Origin: Chryseobacterium sp. JUb7
GTDB taxonomy: Bacteria > Bacteroidota > Bacteroidia > Flavobacteriales > Weeksellaceae
Direction of reading: 5' to 3'
Length of the DNA: 64,000 nucleotides
Assembly (NCBI RefSeq): GCF_024806495.1
Contig: NZ_JANUFF010000005.1
Span: 62,001-126,000, forward strand
Part shown: positions 34,499-42,536 of the stretch, piece after piece
Layout: the number at the start of each line of letters is the position of its first letter
How positions within the stretch are numbered: the stretch's first letter is position 1
Program-made: the position numbers and the translations under genes
Notes under the pieces: model-generated
Told to the model about the DNA's origin: nothing
Database searches by the model: none
What the model saw: only the letters and a program-made list of their open reading frames with translations

Positions 34499-35308
34499 AT
34501 GATTGATCCTAAAAAAGCAGTTCATCTGGTCTATGGCAGTTCAGGAAGTGGTATTTTAAATTATTACTTTAAAACAAACTTTCCGGATGATGAAATTCAT
34601 ATACACTGTATTTATAATGATCTGACAACAGGTCCTCTGACTGATTTCACCTCTGAAACTGATTATGAAGCTTATATTTCTTATTGGAAAACAATTGACA
34701 GGATTTGTCATCAAGAATCCACTGAAAATGAAGAAAGTCATTTTGAATATCCGGAGCTTTCGATCGAATTTAGCATTAATTTCCCGGAAAACCAACCTCT
34801 AATTATCTGGCATGGATCTGATGCAGGAGAAAAACTGATGCTGTATCGGTATTGCCATCTTTTACAAGAGCGGAATTTATTTGAGATCAATTCAGATGAA
34901 TGGGCGGTAAACTCAGAAATCCCTGACAGTCAAAATCGTTTAGGAAAAAGAAATCCGGAGTTACTGAATGGGATACTAAACCTCGTAAAAAAAATTAATG
35001 ATGACGATAAGAACTTCTATGCTGAAGAATGGGAAAGATTGAAAAAAGATCAGAAATCAAACAGAATATTAAAAAATGACAGAATCATTTCAGTTGATGA
35101 AGATTATTATGATCAGAATCTTTTATCACTGTGTACTTCTGAATACCAGAATGCAGCCAGAATAATTGGGGAAACTATGGGGCAGCAGGAATCCACCGTA
35201 GGGGATCACTATTTATTTTACAGGATTCATGTTCTTATTGATCAAAACCTGCTGGAATGTAAAGGAAATTCAGCACTTATGAGAGACCTTGAAATCCGAA
35301 AAAAATAA
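34499..35308 (+). CDS. DUF1835 domain-containing protein
   Basis: 269 residues from the ATG at 34499; an in-frame TTG at 34475 is less likely. The N-terminus VHLVYGSSGSGILNYYF (about 8-24), then IHIHCIYNDLTTGPLTDFTS and PLIIWHGSDAGEKLMLYRY, is characteristic of DUF1835, followed by a C-terminal region like DUF3658 with NAARIIGETMG and HVLIDQNLLECKGN. The function is unknown. It stands alone between the OmpR regulator and a strong terminator. Confidence 0.85.
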   Translation: MIDPKKAVHLVYGSSGSGILNYYFKTNFPDDEIHIHCIYNDLTTGPLTDFTSETDYEAYISYWKTIDRICHQESTENEESHFEYPELSIEFSINFPENQPLIIWHGSDAGEKLMLYRYCHLLQERNLFEINSDEWAVNSEIPDSQNRLGKRNPELLNGILNLVKKINDDDKNFYAEEWERLKKDQKSNRILKNDRIISVDEDYYDQNLLSLCTSEYQNAARIIGETMGQQESTVGDHYLFYRIHVLIDQNLLECKGNSALMRDLEIRKK

Positions 35309-35340
35309 GCTTTATTCCATGGAATAAAGCTTATTTTTTT
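35305..35340. terminator. Perfect 30-bp palindrome with T-tract, bidirectional terminator
   Basis: ATAAGCTTTATTCCA at 35305-35319 is followed directly by its complement (35320-35334) and T6. It overlaps the DUF1835 stop codon and separates it from the convergent EEP gene. Confidence 0.85.
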
Positions 35341-35358
35341 ATTTTATATCGTTATTTT

Positions 35359-36186
35359 TTAAAACTGTAAATCCACTAATACCGGAAAATGATCCGATGG
35401 ATACAGTAAATTTTCTCTTCTGTCATTGACATGTCTGTGAGACTTTATTCTCAATCCTTTTACAAAAATATAGTCGATCCTGTCTTTAGGAACTTCGTTA
35501 ACATTAAATGCGGTGAAAGTTCCCACCGGGCCATAATGTAGTTTTTCTGAATTGTAGAAAGAATCTTCAAGATTTTGGGAAAGAATTTTGATCGGTTCAG
35601 AATCTTCCGTTAAATTAAAATCACCACTCAAAGTCAAAGGTAAATTATCCGGATTTAATTCTTTAATCTTCTTTAAAATCAATTCTGAAGATTTCACTCT
35701 TGCCACATTCCCGATATGGTCAAAATGAAGATTCATGGCCATAAATTCTTTCTTCGATTTTTTATCCCTGAAAACAGCATATGTACAAATTCTGTTCAAT
35801 GCAGCATCCCATCCTTTTGAAGGTTTTTCAGGAGTTTCTGAAAGCCAGAAAGTTCCGGATTTTACAACCTGAAGCCTGTTGGTATCATAAAAAATAGCCG
35901 AAAATTCGCCCTTGGTTTTCCCATCATCTCTTCCTACTCCTACATAATCGTAATTTCTCAATCCTATTTTGATATCTCTCATCTGTTCCGGAAGAGCTTC
36001 CTGAACTCCGAAATAATCGGGATGATAATAGCTTAATAAATCCATTACATCCTGTTTTCTCTGTGGCCATGCATTTTCTTTATCCGATTCTACATTCAGT
36101 CTGATGTTGAAACTCATCACTCTAAGATCCTGCGAAAAACTTAACCCGAAAAACATCAGGAATACGATTGAAAATCTCCAGTTCAT
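35359..36186 (-). CDS. Secreted endonuclease/exonuclease/phosphatase family protein
   Basis: 275 residues from the ATG at 36186. A longer frame has no start context and lacks a proper signal. The N-terminus MNWRFSIVFLMFFGLSFSQ is a signal peptide. Core motifs of the EEP fold are visible: MSFNIRLN (about 24-31), FGVQEALPEQ with the metal-binding Glu, GDFNLTEDSEP with the Asp-Asn pair, RIDYIF, and the terminal SDHFPV with the catalytic Asp-His. The substrate could be a phosphodiester or a sphingomyelin-like lipid; the sequence does not decide. It converges on DUF1835 across the terminator palindrome. Confidence 0.9.
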   Translation of the reverse strand: MNWRFSIVFLMFFGLSFSQDLRVMSFNIRLNVESDKENAWPQRKQDVMDLLSYYHPDYFGVQEALPEQMRDIKIGLRNYDYVGVGRDDGKTKGEFSAIFYDTNRLQVVKSGTFWLSETPEKPSKGWDAALNRICTYAVFRDKKSKKEFMAMNLHFDHIGNVARVKSSELILKKIKELNPDNLPLTLSGDFNLTEDSEPIKILSQNLEDSFYNSEKLHYGPVGTFTAFNVNEVPKDRIDYIFVKGLRIKSHRHVNDRRENLLYPSDHFPVLVDLQF

Positions 36187-36270
36187 AATTATATATTTTA
36201 ATTTACAAAGCAACAAAAATAAGACTTCTTCCAAAGAGAAAAGCCCTAAACGCATGATTATACTGTTAAT

Positions 36271-36390
36271 TTTTCGGTCAGGAAGCTGGAGGACAGGAGA
36301 GGGAAGGTGATGATCGACATTAATTAATACTCAGTCGTAATAAAAAAACTTCTAAAAACTTCAAGCCTCAGGCTTCCATCTTCCCAACCA
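36271..36390. repeat. Intergenic inverted repeat with GGAAGCTGGAGG / GCCTCAGGCTTCC arms
   Basis: GTCAGGAAGCTGGAGGACAG and GAGGGAAGGTG face ACTTCAAGCCTCAGGCTTCC and ATCTTCCC. It lies between the SDR stop and the EEP start. Confidence 0.5.
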
Positions 36391-36395
36391 AAAAA

Positions 36396-37277
36396 TCAGT
36401 TCGATTTTTTTGCTTTGATCATTGCTTCCAAAGCATCCCACATATCCTGCGGAATATCTTCCAGCATATTGAATTCACCTGCGCCCTGAAGCCATTCTCC
36501 ACCATCTATTGTCACCACTTCACCATTTACAAAAGATGAAAAATCAGAAACCAGATAAGCCGCAAGATTTGCCAGCTCCTGATGTTCACCGACTCTTTTA
36601 AGCGGATTTTTTTTCGCTAAGTCAAACTGATCTTTCATATCTCCCGGAAGCAGCCTGTCCCATGCTCCTTTCGTTGGAAATGGTCCTGGTGCAATGGCAT
36701 TAAACCTAATATTATATTTTCCCCACTCAACTGCAAGAGATCTTGTCATAGCCAATACTCCCGCTTTTGCACAGGCAGATGGAACTACATAGGCAGAGCC
36801 TGTCCAGGCATAGGTTGTAACAATATTTAAAACAGTTCCCGGAGTTTTCGAATCGATCCAGTGCTTTCCGATAGAAAGAGTACAGTTTTTTGTTCCTTTT
36901 AATACAATATCTAAAATAGAATCAAAAGCCGAATGCGTTAATCTCTCGGTTGGTGAAATAAAATTTCCGGCTGCGTTATTCAATAAAATATCAATCCTGC
37001 CGAATTCTTTCAGTGTAGCTTCTTTCATAGCTTCCACTTCATCCCAGTTTCTTACATCACACGAAACACAAAGAACTTTTCCACCGGTTTCTTCTTCCAG
37101 CTCTTTCGCAGTTCCCTGTAATTTCTCCAGGTTTCTGGAGGTGATCACCACTTTTGCTCCCAATTGAAGAAAATATCTGGTCATCGCCTTTCCAAGACCG
37201 CTTCCGCCTCCTGTAACAATGGCAACTTTATCTTTAAGTGCATCTTCACGCAACATCGGTTGTGTATATAGACTCAT
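36396..37277 (-). CDS. DECR-like short-chain reductase, probable 2,4-dienoyl-CoA reductase
   Basis: 293 residues. The nucleotide-binding loop is TGGGSGLGKAM (about 22-32), with LLNNAAGNF following. The usual YxxxK motif reads SACAK, but this matches mitochondrial DECR1, whose catalytic Tyr lies earlier in TTYAWTGS; the conserved VVPSACAKAGV, FNAIAPGPFPTKGAW and ISGEFN-like GAGEFNML ending are the same. The enzyme would reduce 2,4-dienoyl-CoA with NADPH in breakdown of polyunsaturated fatty acids. It stands alone, divergent from the GH92 gene. Confidence 0.85.
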   Translation of the reverse strand: MSLYTQPMLREDALKDKVAIVTGGGSGLGKAMTRYFLQLGAKVVITSRNLEKLQGTAKELEEETGGKVLCVSCDVRNWDEVEAMKEATLKEFGRIDILLNNAAGNFISPTERLTHSAFDSILDIVLKGTKNCTLSIGKHWIDSKTPGTVLNIVTTYAWTGSAYVVPSACAKAGVLAMTRSLAVEWGKYNIRFNAIAPGPFPTKGAWDRLLPGDMKDQFDLAKKNPLKRVGEHQELANLAAYLVSDFSSFVNGEVVTIDGGEWLQGAGEFNMLEDIPQDMWDALEAMIKAKKSN

Positions 37278-37405
37278 ACGTTTTAATTTTTCTTAAAAAT
37301 AATAAATATTGAATGGATTCTCTCTAAATTAAATTTATAAATAATGTCATAAATAATATTCTTTGATTTTTTAATTAATTTTATCCTTTGAAAATATATT
37401 TACAC

Positions 37406-39703
37406 ATGAAAAGGTCAGGAACTTATGTTTTTCTATTTTTTTTATTTTTTAGTTTACATTTTAAAGCTCAAAAATTCGAAAAATTATACCAATATGTCAA
37501 TCCTTTGATCGGAACAGAAAAAATGGGTCACACCTATCCCGGAGCAACTGCGCCGTTCGGAGCGGTTCAGCTGAGTCCGGAAACTGATACGATTTCCTAC
37601 GAAATGAATGGAAAATACAATGGTGATGTTTATAAATATTGCGCGGGTTATCGTTATGAAGACAAAACGATTGTTGGCTTCAGTTCTACCCATTTCAGCG
37701 GAACAGGGCATTCCGATCTGGGAGATTTTCTGGTAATGCCTACCGTTGGAAAATTACAGTTAAATCCCGGAACGGCAACGAATCCCGAAAGCGGCTACAG
37801 AAGCAGATTTTCACATCAAAATGAAAAATCAGAAGCAGGATATTATAAAGTAAAACTGGATGATCATGATATTTTAGCTGAATTAACGGCCACGACGAGA
37901 GTTGGTGTTCATCGTTATACTTTTCCTAAATCTGATCAGGCACATATCATTTTGGATCTGATGGCAGGAATTTACAATTATGACGGTAAAAATGTATGGA
38001 CCTACGTTCGTGTCGAAAACGGAAATACCATTACAGGTTACCGACAAACAAACGGTTGGGCGAGAACAAGAACAGTTTATTTCGCGATGAAGTTTTCAAA
38101 GCCATTTAAATCTTACGGCCAGAAAAATTATGATGGTAAACAGGTTTACAACGGATTTTGGAGAAAATTCGACCAAACGAAAAACTTCCCTGAAATCGCA
38201 GGAAAAAACCTGAAAATGTATTTTGATTTTGATACGAATGAAAACGAAGCCATTGAAGTAAAATTGGCAATATCACCAGTAAGTCAAGCTAATGCATTGG
38301 AAAATTTGGAAAAAGAAACCGGAAATTTATCTTTTGACCAGGTTAAAGCACAAACGCAGGAAATCTGGAATAAAGAATTAAACAAAATTGTCATTAAAGG
38401 CTCTGAAACAGAAAAAACGAATTTTTATACAGCAATGTATCATACGTTTATCAATCCGACAACATATACAGATATAAACGGAGAGTATAAAGGCTTAGAC
38501 CAAAACATTCATAAAGCAGAAGATTTTACCAACTACACAACCTTCTCAATCTGGGATACCTATCGTGCGCTACATCCTTTCTTTAATATTATTCAGCCGA
38601 AAAGAAACGGTGATATGGTGAAATCTATGATAGCTCATTACAATCAGTTTTCGATGAAAATGCTGCCCATCTGGTCTCATTATGCAAATGACAATTGGTG
38701 TATGAGCGGTTATCACAGCGTGAGTGTGGTTGCAGATGCAATTATCAAAGGAAATTATCACGGTGATGCAAAAGAAGCATTGAAAGCTTGTGTCGCGACT
38801 GCTAACAAAAGAGATTACGAAGGCATTGGACAATATATTGATTTGGGATATATTCCTGCTGAAAAGAATGGAACTTCGGTTTCCAATACTTTAGAATATG
38901 CTTATGACGACTGGGCAATTGCTCAATTGGCGAAACATTTGGATGAAACTGAAATTTATAATCAATTCATCAAACGTTCTGAAAACTGGAAGAATAATTT
39001 CGATAAAACCGTTGGATTTATGCGTCCTCGACTAGCAGACGGGAGCTTTAAAAAAGATTTCAACGCATTAAGTACGCATGGACAAGGTTTTATTGAAGGA
39101 AATTCTTGGAACTACAGTTTCTTCGTTCCTCAAAATCCAGATGAATTAATTCAGTTAATGGGTGGAAAGAAAAAATTCGCTTCAAAATTGGATGAACTGT
39201 TCACCATGCATCTTCCGGACGAGTTTTTTGCAGATACAGAAGATATTACAAGAGAAGGAATTATCGGCGGGTACGTTCATGGAAATGAGCCGGCACATCA
39301 TGTGGCCTATCTTTATAACTGGGCGGGACAACCCTGGAAAACTCAGGCACAAATCAGAAGAATTTTGGAAATGCAATATAAAGACACTCCCGATGGATTG
39401 GGAGGAAATGATGATGCAGGACAGATGAGTGCCTGGTATATTCTGAGTTCGCTTGGTTTTTATCCTGTTGCTCCGGGTTCAGAAGATTATGCTATTGGAA
39501 GTCCGGCGATTGACAATGCTGTTTTAAATTTAGAAAACGGAAAAACTTTTGAAATCGAAGCGGTTAATCAAAATCCTAAAAATGTGTATGTTGAAAAAAT
39601 CCTATTAAACGGAAAGGAAGTTAAAAACTTTACGTTGAAACATTCTGATATAATGAATGGTGGAAAGTTGAGTTTTTATATGAGTTCTAAACCTAAAAAA
39701 TAA
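37406..39703 (+). CDS. GH92 family glycoside hydrolase (alpha-1,2-mannosidase type)
   Basis: 765 residues from the ATG at 37406; a TTG 18 bp earlier is less likely. It has a signal peptide (MKRSGTYVFLFFLFFSLHFKAQ). Family hallmarks are VNPLIGTEKMGHTYPGATAPFGAVQLSPET (about 32-61, in sections), FSSTHFSGTGHSDLGDF, SIWDTYRALHP, EGNSWNYSFFVPQN, YVHGNEPAHHVAYLYNWAGQPWKTQ and GLGGNDDAGQMSAWYILSSLGFYPVAPG. The Glu/His and Asp-Asp segments hold the calcium and catalytic residues. The enzyme removes mannose from high-mannose or glycoprotein glycans outside the cytoplasm. No SusCD pair is beside it. Confidence 0.96.
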   Translation: MKRSGTYVFLFFLFFSLHFKAQKFEKLYQYVNPLIGTEKMGHTYPGATAPFGAVQLSPETDTISYEMNGKYNGDVYKYCAGYRYEDKTIVGFSSTHFSGTGHSDLGDFLVMPTVGKLQLNPGTATNPESGYRSRFSHQNEKSEAGYYKVKLDDHDILAELTATTRVGVHRYTFPKSDQAHIILDLMAGIYNYDGKNVWTYVRVENGNTITGYRQTNGWARTRTVYFAMKFSKPFKSYGQKNYDGKQVYNGFWRKFDQTKNFPEIAGKNLKMYFDFDTNENEAIEVKLAISPVSQANALENLEKETGNLSFDQVKAQTQEIWNKELNKIVIKGSETEKTNFYTAMYHTFINPTTYTDINGEYKGLDQNIHKAEDFTNYTTFSIWDTYRALHPFFNIIQPKRNGDMVKSMIAHYNQFSMKMLPIWSHYANDNWCMSGYHSVSVVADAIIKGNYHGDAKEALKACVATANKRDYEGIGQYIDLGYIPAEKNGTSVSNTLEYAYDDWAIAQLAKHLDETEIYNQFIKRSENWKNNFDKTVGFMRPRLADGSFKKDFNALSTHGQGFIEGNSWNYSFFVPQNPDELIQLMGGKKKFASKLDELFTMHLPDEFFADTEDITREGIIGGYVHGNEPAHHVAYLYNWAGQPWKTQAQIRRILEMQYKDTPDGLGGNDDAGQMSAWYILSSLGFYPVAPGSEDYAIGSPAIDNAVLNLENGKTFEIEAVNQNPKNVYVEKILLNGKEVKNFTLKHSDIMNGGKLSFYMSSKPKK

Positions 39704-39726
39704 TCTGCATTATACACAATCAGTGA

Positions 39727-39756
39727 TTTGCATACGACAACCATGGTTTTGCATAC
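39727..39756 (+). promoter_or_regulatory. Pair of TTTGCATAC direct repeats, 21 bp apart
   Basis: TTTGCATAC begins at 39727 and again at 39748. The exact 21-bp period is that of AraC-type tandem half-sites. They lie upstream of the aldo/keto reductase start, with an AATTTTG box about 25 bp downstream. The AraC-family gene at 40993 is the natural candidate to bind. Confidence 0.55.
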
Positions 39757-39805
39757 ATCCGGTTTCTAATTTCTGCGGAATTTTGTATCAAATAAAAATC
39801 AAAAT

Positions 39806-40813
39806 ATGAAATTGAATCAGGTAAAATTAGGAAGTCAGGGGCTAATCGTTCCGAATATAGGTTTGGGATGTATGGGAATGACAGGTTTCGGAGATGCAGA
39901 CATGTACGGTAAGACCGATGAGAAAGAAGCTGTAGCAACGATTCACCGTTCTTTGGAATTGGGTGGGAATTTTCTGGATACTGCAGATTTATACGGGCCT
40001 TTCAAAAATGAGCAATTGATTTCAAAAGCTATTGAAGGCAATCGTGATCAGTATATTATTGCTTCAAAATTCGGTTGGGAAATTGATGATAACGATCAGA
40101 TAACCTGGAAAATCAACGGAACTAAAGACTATGTAAAAAAATCAGTCGAACGGTCGTTGAAAAATCTAAAAACAGATTACATCGACCTTTATTATATGCA
40201 CCGTCTTGATAAAAATACGCCCATTGAAGAAACTGTGGGAGCGATGAGCGATTTGGTGAAGGAAGGGAAAATTGGTTATATCGGGCTTTCGGAGGTATCT
40301 TCTGAAACGGTGAAAAGAGCTCATGCTGTCCACCCTATTTCTGCGGTACAAAGTGAATATTCTCTGTTTGAAAGAACTGTTGAAGAAAAAGGCGTAATCA
40401 AGACTTTAAATGAGCTGGGAATTGGTTTTGTGGCGTATTCACCTTTAGGAAGAGGATTTTTATCCGGAAATATCAAAACGATCGATGATTTGCCGGAAAA
40501 TGATTTCAGAAGAGGAATTCCACGTTTTCAAGGGGAACATTTCCAAAAAAATATCGAATTGGTGGAAGCGATTGAAAATATGGCGAAAGAAAAAAATATT
40601 ACATCGTCTCAATTAGCTTTGGCCTGGATTATCAGCAAAGGAATTCTTCCTATTCCGGGAACAAAACGTAGAAAATATCTTGAACAGAATATTGAAGCAT
40701 CAAAGATTGAATTGTCTGAAACCGAGCTTCAAAAGTTAGAAAGTATTGTACCTTTGGGAACAGATACGGGGGCACCTTATGATGAATTCAGTATGGGATT
40801 GTTGGATTATTAA
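39806..40813 (+). CDS. Aldo/keto reductase
   Basis: 335 residues. TIM-barrel reductase with the catalytic Asp/Tyr segment FLDTADLYGPFKNEQLI (about 53-69), Lys in IIASKFGW, and YYMHRLDKNTPIEETV with the active-site His. GYIGLSEVSS, YSLFERTVE and a late NADPH motif IPGTKRRKYLEQN complete the signature. It resembles the AKR11/AKR13 group, such as pyridoxal reductases and YajO-like enzymes; the substrate is not evident. It is followed by an AraC-type regulator gene after 179 bp of repeats and preceded by an AraC-like operator candidate. Confidence 0.93.
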   Translation: MKLNQVKLGSQGLIVPNIGLGCMGMTGFGDADMYGKTDEKEAVATIHRSLELGGNFLDTADLYGPFKNEQLISKAIEGNRDQYIIASKFGWEIDDNDQITWKINGTKDYVKKSVERSLKNLKTDYIDLYYMHRLDKNTPIEETVGAMSDLVKEGKIGYIGLSEVSSETVKRAHAVHPISAVQSEYSLFERTVEEKGVIKTLNELGIGFVAYSPLGRGFLSGNIKTIDDLPENDFRRGIPRFQGEHFQKNIELVEAIENMAKEKNITSSQLALAWIISKGILPIPGTKRRKYLEQNIEASKIELSETELQKLESIVPLGTDTGAPYDEFSMGLLDY

Positions 40814-40841
40814 TTTGTAATTTTAATTGTTTAAATAAATT

Positions 40842-40874
40842 CAAACCTCATAGGTTTTTGAAACCTATGAGGTT
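40842..40874. repeat. REP-like perfect palindrome, 15-bp arms and TTG loop
   Basis: AAACCTCATAGGTTT, TTG, then the exact complement. The arm length and TTG loop match the RAYT-linked copy at 5755, and the two share GGTTTTTGAA-like centres (GGTTTTGAACC there). It has no T-tract, so a REP element is more likely than a terminator. Confidence 0.6.
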
Positions 40875-40888
40875 TATGTCTAAAACGC

Positions 40889-40979
40889 AATCCTGTCGCG
40901 CCCCGGCTTGAACGGAGCTCTTTTTGCGGAACGAAGTGGAGCAAAAAAGCGGGAGTGGAAGACGGAAAAAGGCGCCCTA
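40889..40979. repeat. GC-rich dispersed intergenic element
   Basis: It begins CGCGCCCCGGCTTG and ends AAGGCGCC. The centre has GCTCTTTTTGCGG and GGAGCAAAAAAGC as imperfect arms. It is markedly GC-richer than its surroundings and lies directly before the AraC gene. Similar hairpin elements with GCGGAACGAAGTGGAG are familiar from other Bacteroidota genomes. Confidence 0.5.
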
Positions 40980-40992
40980 AAAAATAAAAATT

Positions 40993-41889
40993 ATGAACAC
41001 TATAAAATCTATTTCGGCATTTCACAGATTGCTTTCTCTTCCCGAACCGAAGCATCCGATGGTAAGTGTAATCAACCTTCATGAAAGTATTTTTATTGAG
41101 GATGAGGTTTGGAAAGGTTTTGTAAGCAGATATTATTGCGTTGCCCTGAAACGGAATGCGACGGGGAAAATAAAGTACGGACAACAACATTATGATTATG
41201 ACAAAGGTGTTCTGAGTTTTACGGCTCCGAATCAGGTTCAGTATCTGGATTTGAAGACGATGGATTGTGAAAATACAGGTTATCTGCTCATTTTCCATGA
41301 AGATTTTTTACTGAAACATCCTTTGGCAAAGACAATTTCATCTTATGGATTTTTCTCTTACGCTGTAAATGAAGCTTTGCATTTATCTGAAGATGAAGAG
41401 AATGACTTGCTTGAAATCATGAATAAAATTGATAAGGAATGTCAACATATCGATCATCATACGCAGGAAATTATTTTGTCGCAGATTGAATTATTGTTGA
41501 ATTATTCGAAGCGTTTTTATGAAAGACAATTCATCACCCGAAAAAGTGGAAGTCATCAACTTTTAACGAAATTTGAAACTTTTTTGAATGATTATTTTAA
41601 TCAGGAATCTTCTGATAAAGGGCTTTTAACGGTTCATCAAATTGCAGAAGCGATGAATCTTTCTGCGAATTATTTAAGTGATCTTTTGCGGGTTCATACG
41701 GGACAAAATACACAGCAACATATTCATGAAAAGTTAATTAGTAAGGCTAAAGAAAAGCTTTCGACGACTGAACTTTCGGTGAGCGAAATTGCTTATGAAT
41801 TGGGATTTGAGCATTCGCAGTCTTTTTCTACACTGTTTAAAAAGAAGACGAATATGTCGCCTTTGGAGTTTAGGCAGTCTTTTAATTAA
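40993..41889 (+). CDS. AraC family transcriptional regulator
   Basis: 298 residues. The N-terminal part is a cupin-like sensor domain (about 20-120). The C-terminal AraC double helix-turn-helix covers about 195-296, with VHQIAEAMNLSANYLSDLLRVHTG and STTELSVSEIAYELGFEHSQSFSTLFKKKT followed by SPLEFRQSF. The gene lies downstream of the aldo/keto reductase. The tandem TTTGCATAC sites upstream of that gene suggest it activates the reductase, by inference only. The inducer is unknown. Confidence 0.93.
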   Translation: MNTIKSISAFHRLLSLPEPKHPMVSVINLHESIFIEDEVWKGFVSRYYCVALKRNATGKIKYGQQHYDYDKGVLSFTAPNQVQYLDLKTMDCENTGYLLIFHEDFLLKHPLAKTISSYGFFSYAVNEALHLSEDEENDLLEIMNKIDKECQHIDHHTQEIILSQIELLLNYSKRFYERQFITRKSGSHQLLTKFETFLNDYFNQESSDKGLLTVHQIAEAMNLSANYLSDLLRVHTGQNTQQHIHEKLISKAKEKLSTTELSVSEIAYELGFEHSQSFSTLFKKKTNMSPLEFRQSFN

Positions 41890-41896
41890 ATTTTCC

Positions 41897-42013
41897 TTAG
41901 ATTTTCACAGATGATTGCGTTTAAATATCTGCAAAATCTGCGAGAGAAAAATTATGTTTTGGCTAAAGCCGATTTCGATGCTCTAAAATGAAAAAGCGGA
42001 CTAAAGTCCGCTA
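41897..42013. repeat. Dispersed repeat copy A (GCGAGAGAAA / GGCTAAAGCC / GCGGACTAAAGTCCGC)
   Basis: It contains AATCTGCGAGAGAAAAA, then TTTTGGCTAAAGCC, then AAAAGCGGACTAAAGTCCGC, the last two being small hairpins. A second copy in the same order is at 43219-43362, on the other side of the hxlR-azoR pair. Confidence 0.75.
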
Positions 42014-42048
42014 ATTAGTTATTAAATCTATTTCATAAATTTTTACTT

Positions 42049-42426
42049 CTAAAACGCATCTTCTCTGATATTTCGTTTATGGGTTTTTCCCCATTCTGAA
42101 AGCGACATGATAACATTTTTAAGTGTCTTACTGTAATCGGTAGAAATATATTCTACAATTACCGGTATTTGTTCCGCGTGAACCACTCTTTTCACAAAGC
42201 CATTCAATTCAAGATCTTTCAATTCATTAGAAAGTACTCTTGCTGAAATTCCCTGAATGCTTCTTTGAAGTTCATTAAAACGGATATTCCCGCTTTCCTG
42301 TAAAACAATGATGATTTTCAGTTTCCATTTTCCACCGATCACATACAATGCATCTTCAACAGCCGAAAGACCTTCAGAACATTTCTGACTGCATTCAGAA
42401 TTATTTACGATAATTGTTTTTTCCAT
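42049..42426 (-). CDS. HxlR (DUF24) family regulator
   Basis: 125 residues, a winged helix of HxlR type: ALYVIGGKWKLKIIIVLQESG (about 27-47) and FNELQRSIQGISARVLSNELKDLELNGFV (in sections about 51-79). Cys12 and Cys16 in the N-terminal arm recall redox-sensing members such as Bacillus YodB, which senses quinones and azo compounds through an N-terminal Cys and represses azoR1. Here the gene is divergent from an azoreductase gene, with three 18-bp repeats between, which points to the same logic. The regulation is inferred, but the family is firm. Confidence 0.93.
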   Translation of the reverse strand: MEKTIIVNNSECSQKCSEGLSAVEDALYVIGGKWKLKIIIVLQESGNIRFNELQRSIQGISARVLSNELKDLELNGFVKRVVHAEQIPVIVEYISTDYSKTLKNVIMSLSEWGKTHKRNIREDAF

Positions 42427-42442
42427 AAATCAGAATTTTTAA

Positions 42443-42496
42443 ACTAACCAAAAGGTTACTACTAACCTTTAGTTCACTACTAACTTTTGATAAGCA
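42443..42496. promoter_or_regulatory. Three tandem 18-bp repeats, candidate HxlR operators
   Basis: ACTAAC begins at 42443, 42461 and 42479, exactly 18 bp apart. The first unit ACTAACCAAAAGGTTACT is nearly palindromic (TAACC/GGTTA), the second reads ACTAACCTTTAGTTCACT, and the third is weaker. They fill the gap between the divergent hxlR-type and azoR genes. Confidence 0.65.
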
Positions 42497-42504
42497 AATG
42501 TACA

Positions 42505-42512
42505 TAATTTTG
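42505..42512 (+). promoter_or_regulatory. -7 box of azoR
   Basis: TAATTTTG matches TAnnTTTG in full and lies 24 bp before the azoR ATG. It is directly downstream of the third 18-bp repeat. A TTG at 42487 lies 15 bp away, somewhat closer than usual. Confidence 0.45.
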
Positions 42513-42536
42513 TCAAAGAAATTTTAATTAAAAAAA

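Noticed and set aside
36780..36860. Loss of the catalytic Tyr in the SDR YxxxK motif
   Set aside because: The enzyme is of DECR type, where the catalytic Tyr lies earlier (TTYAWTGS) and a Ser stands in the YxxxK place. It is therefore not a defect.
37284..37405. TTG start and TATCCTTTG as promoter box of the GH92 gene
   Set aside because: The spacing within the box (three bases between TA and TTTG) does not fit TAnnTTTG, and the ATG at 37406 gives a proper signal peptide.
40900..41298. Long minus-strand frame opposite the start of the AraC gene
   Set aside because: It overlaps a clear AraC-family gene and a repeat, with no recognisable protein motif.
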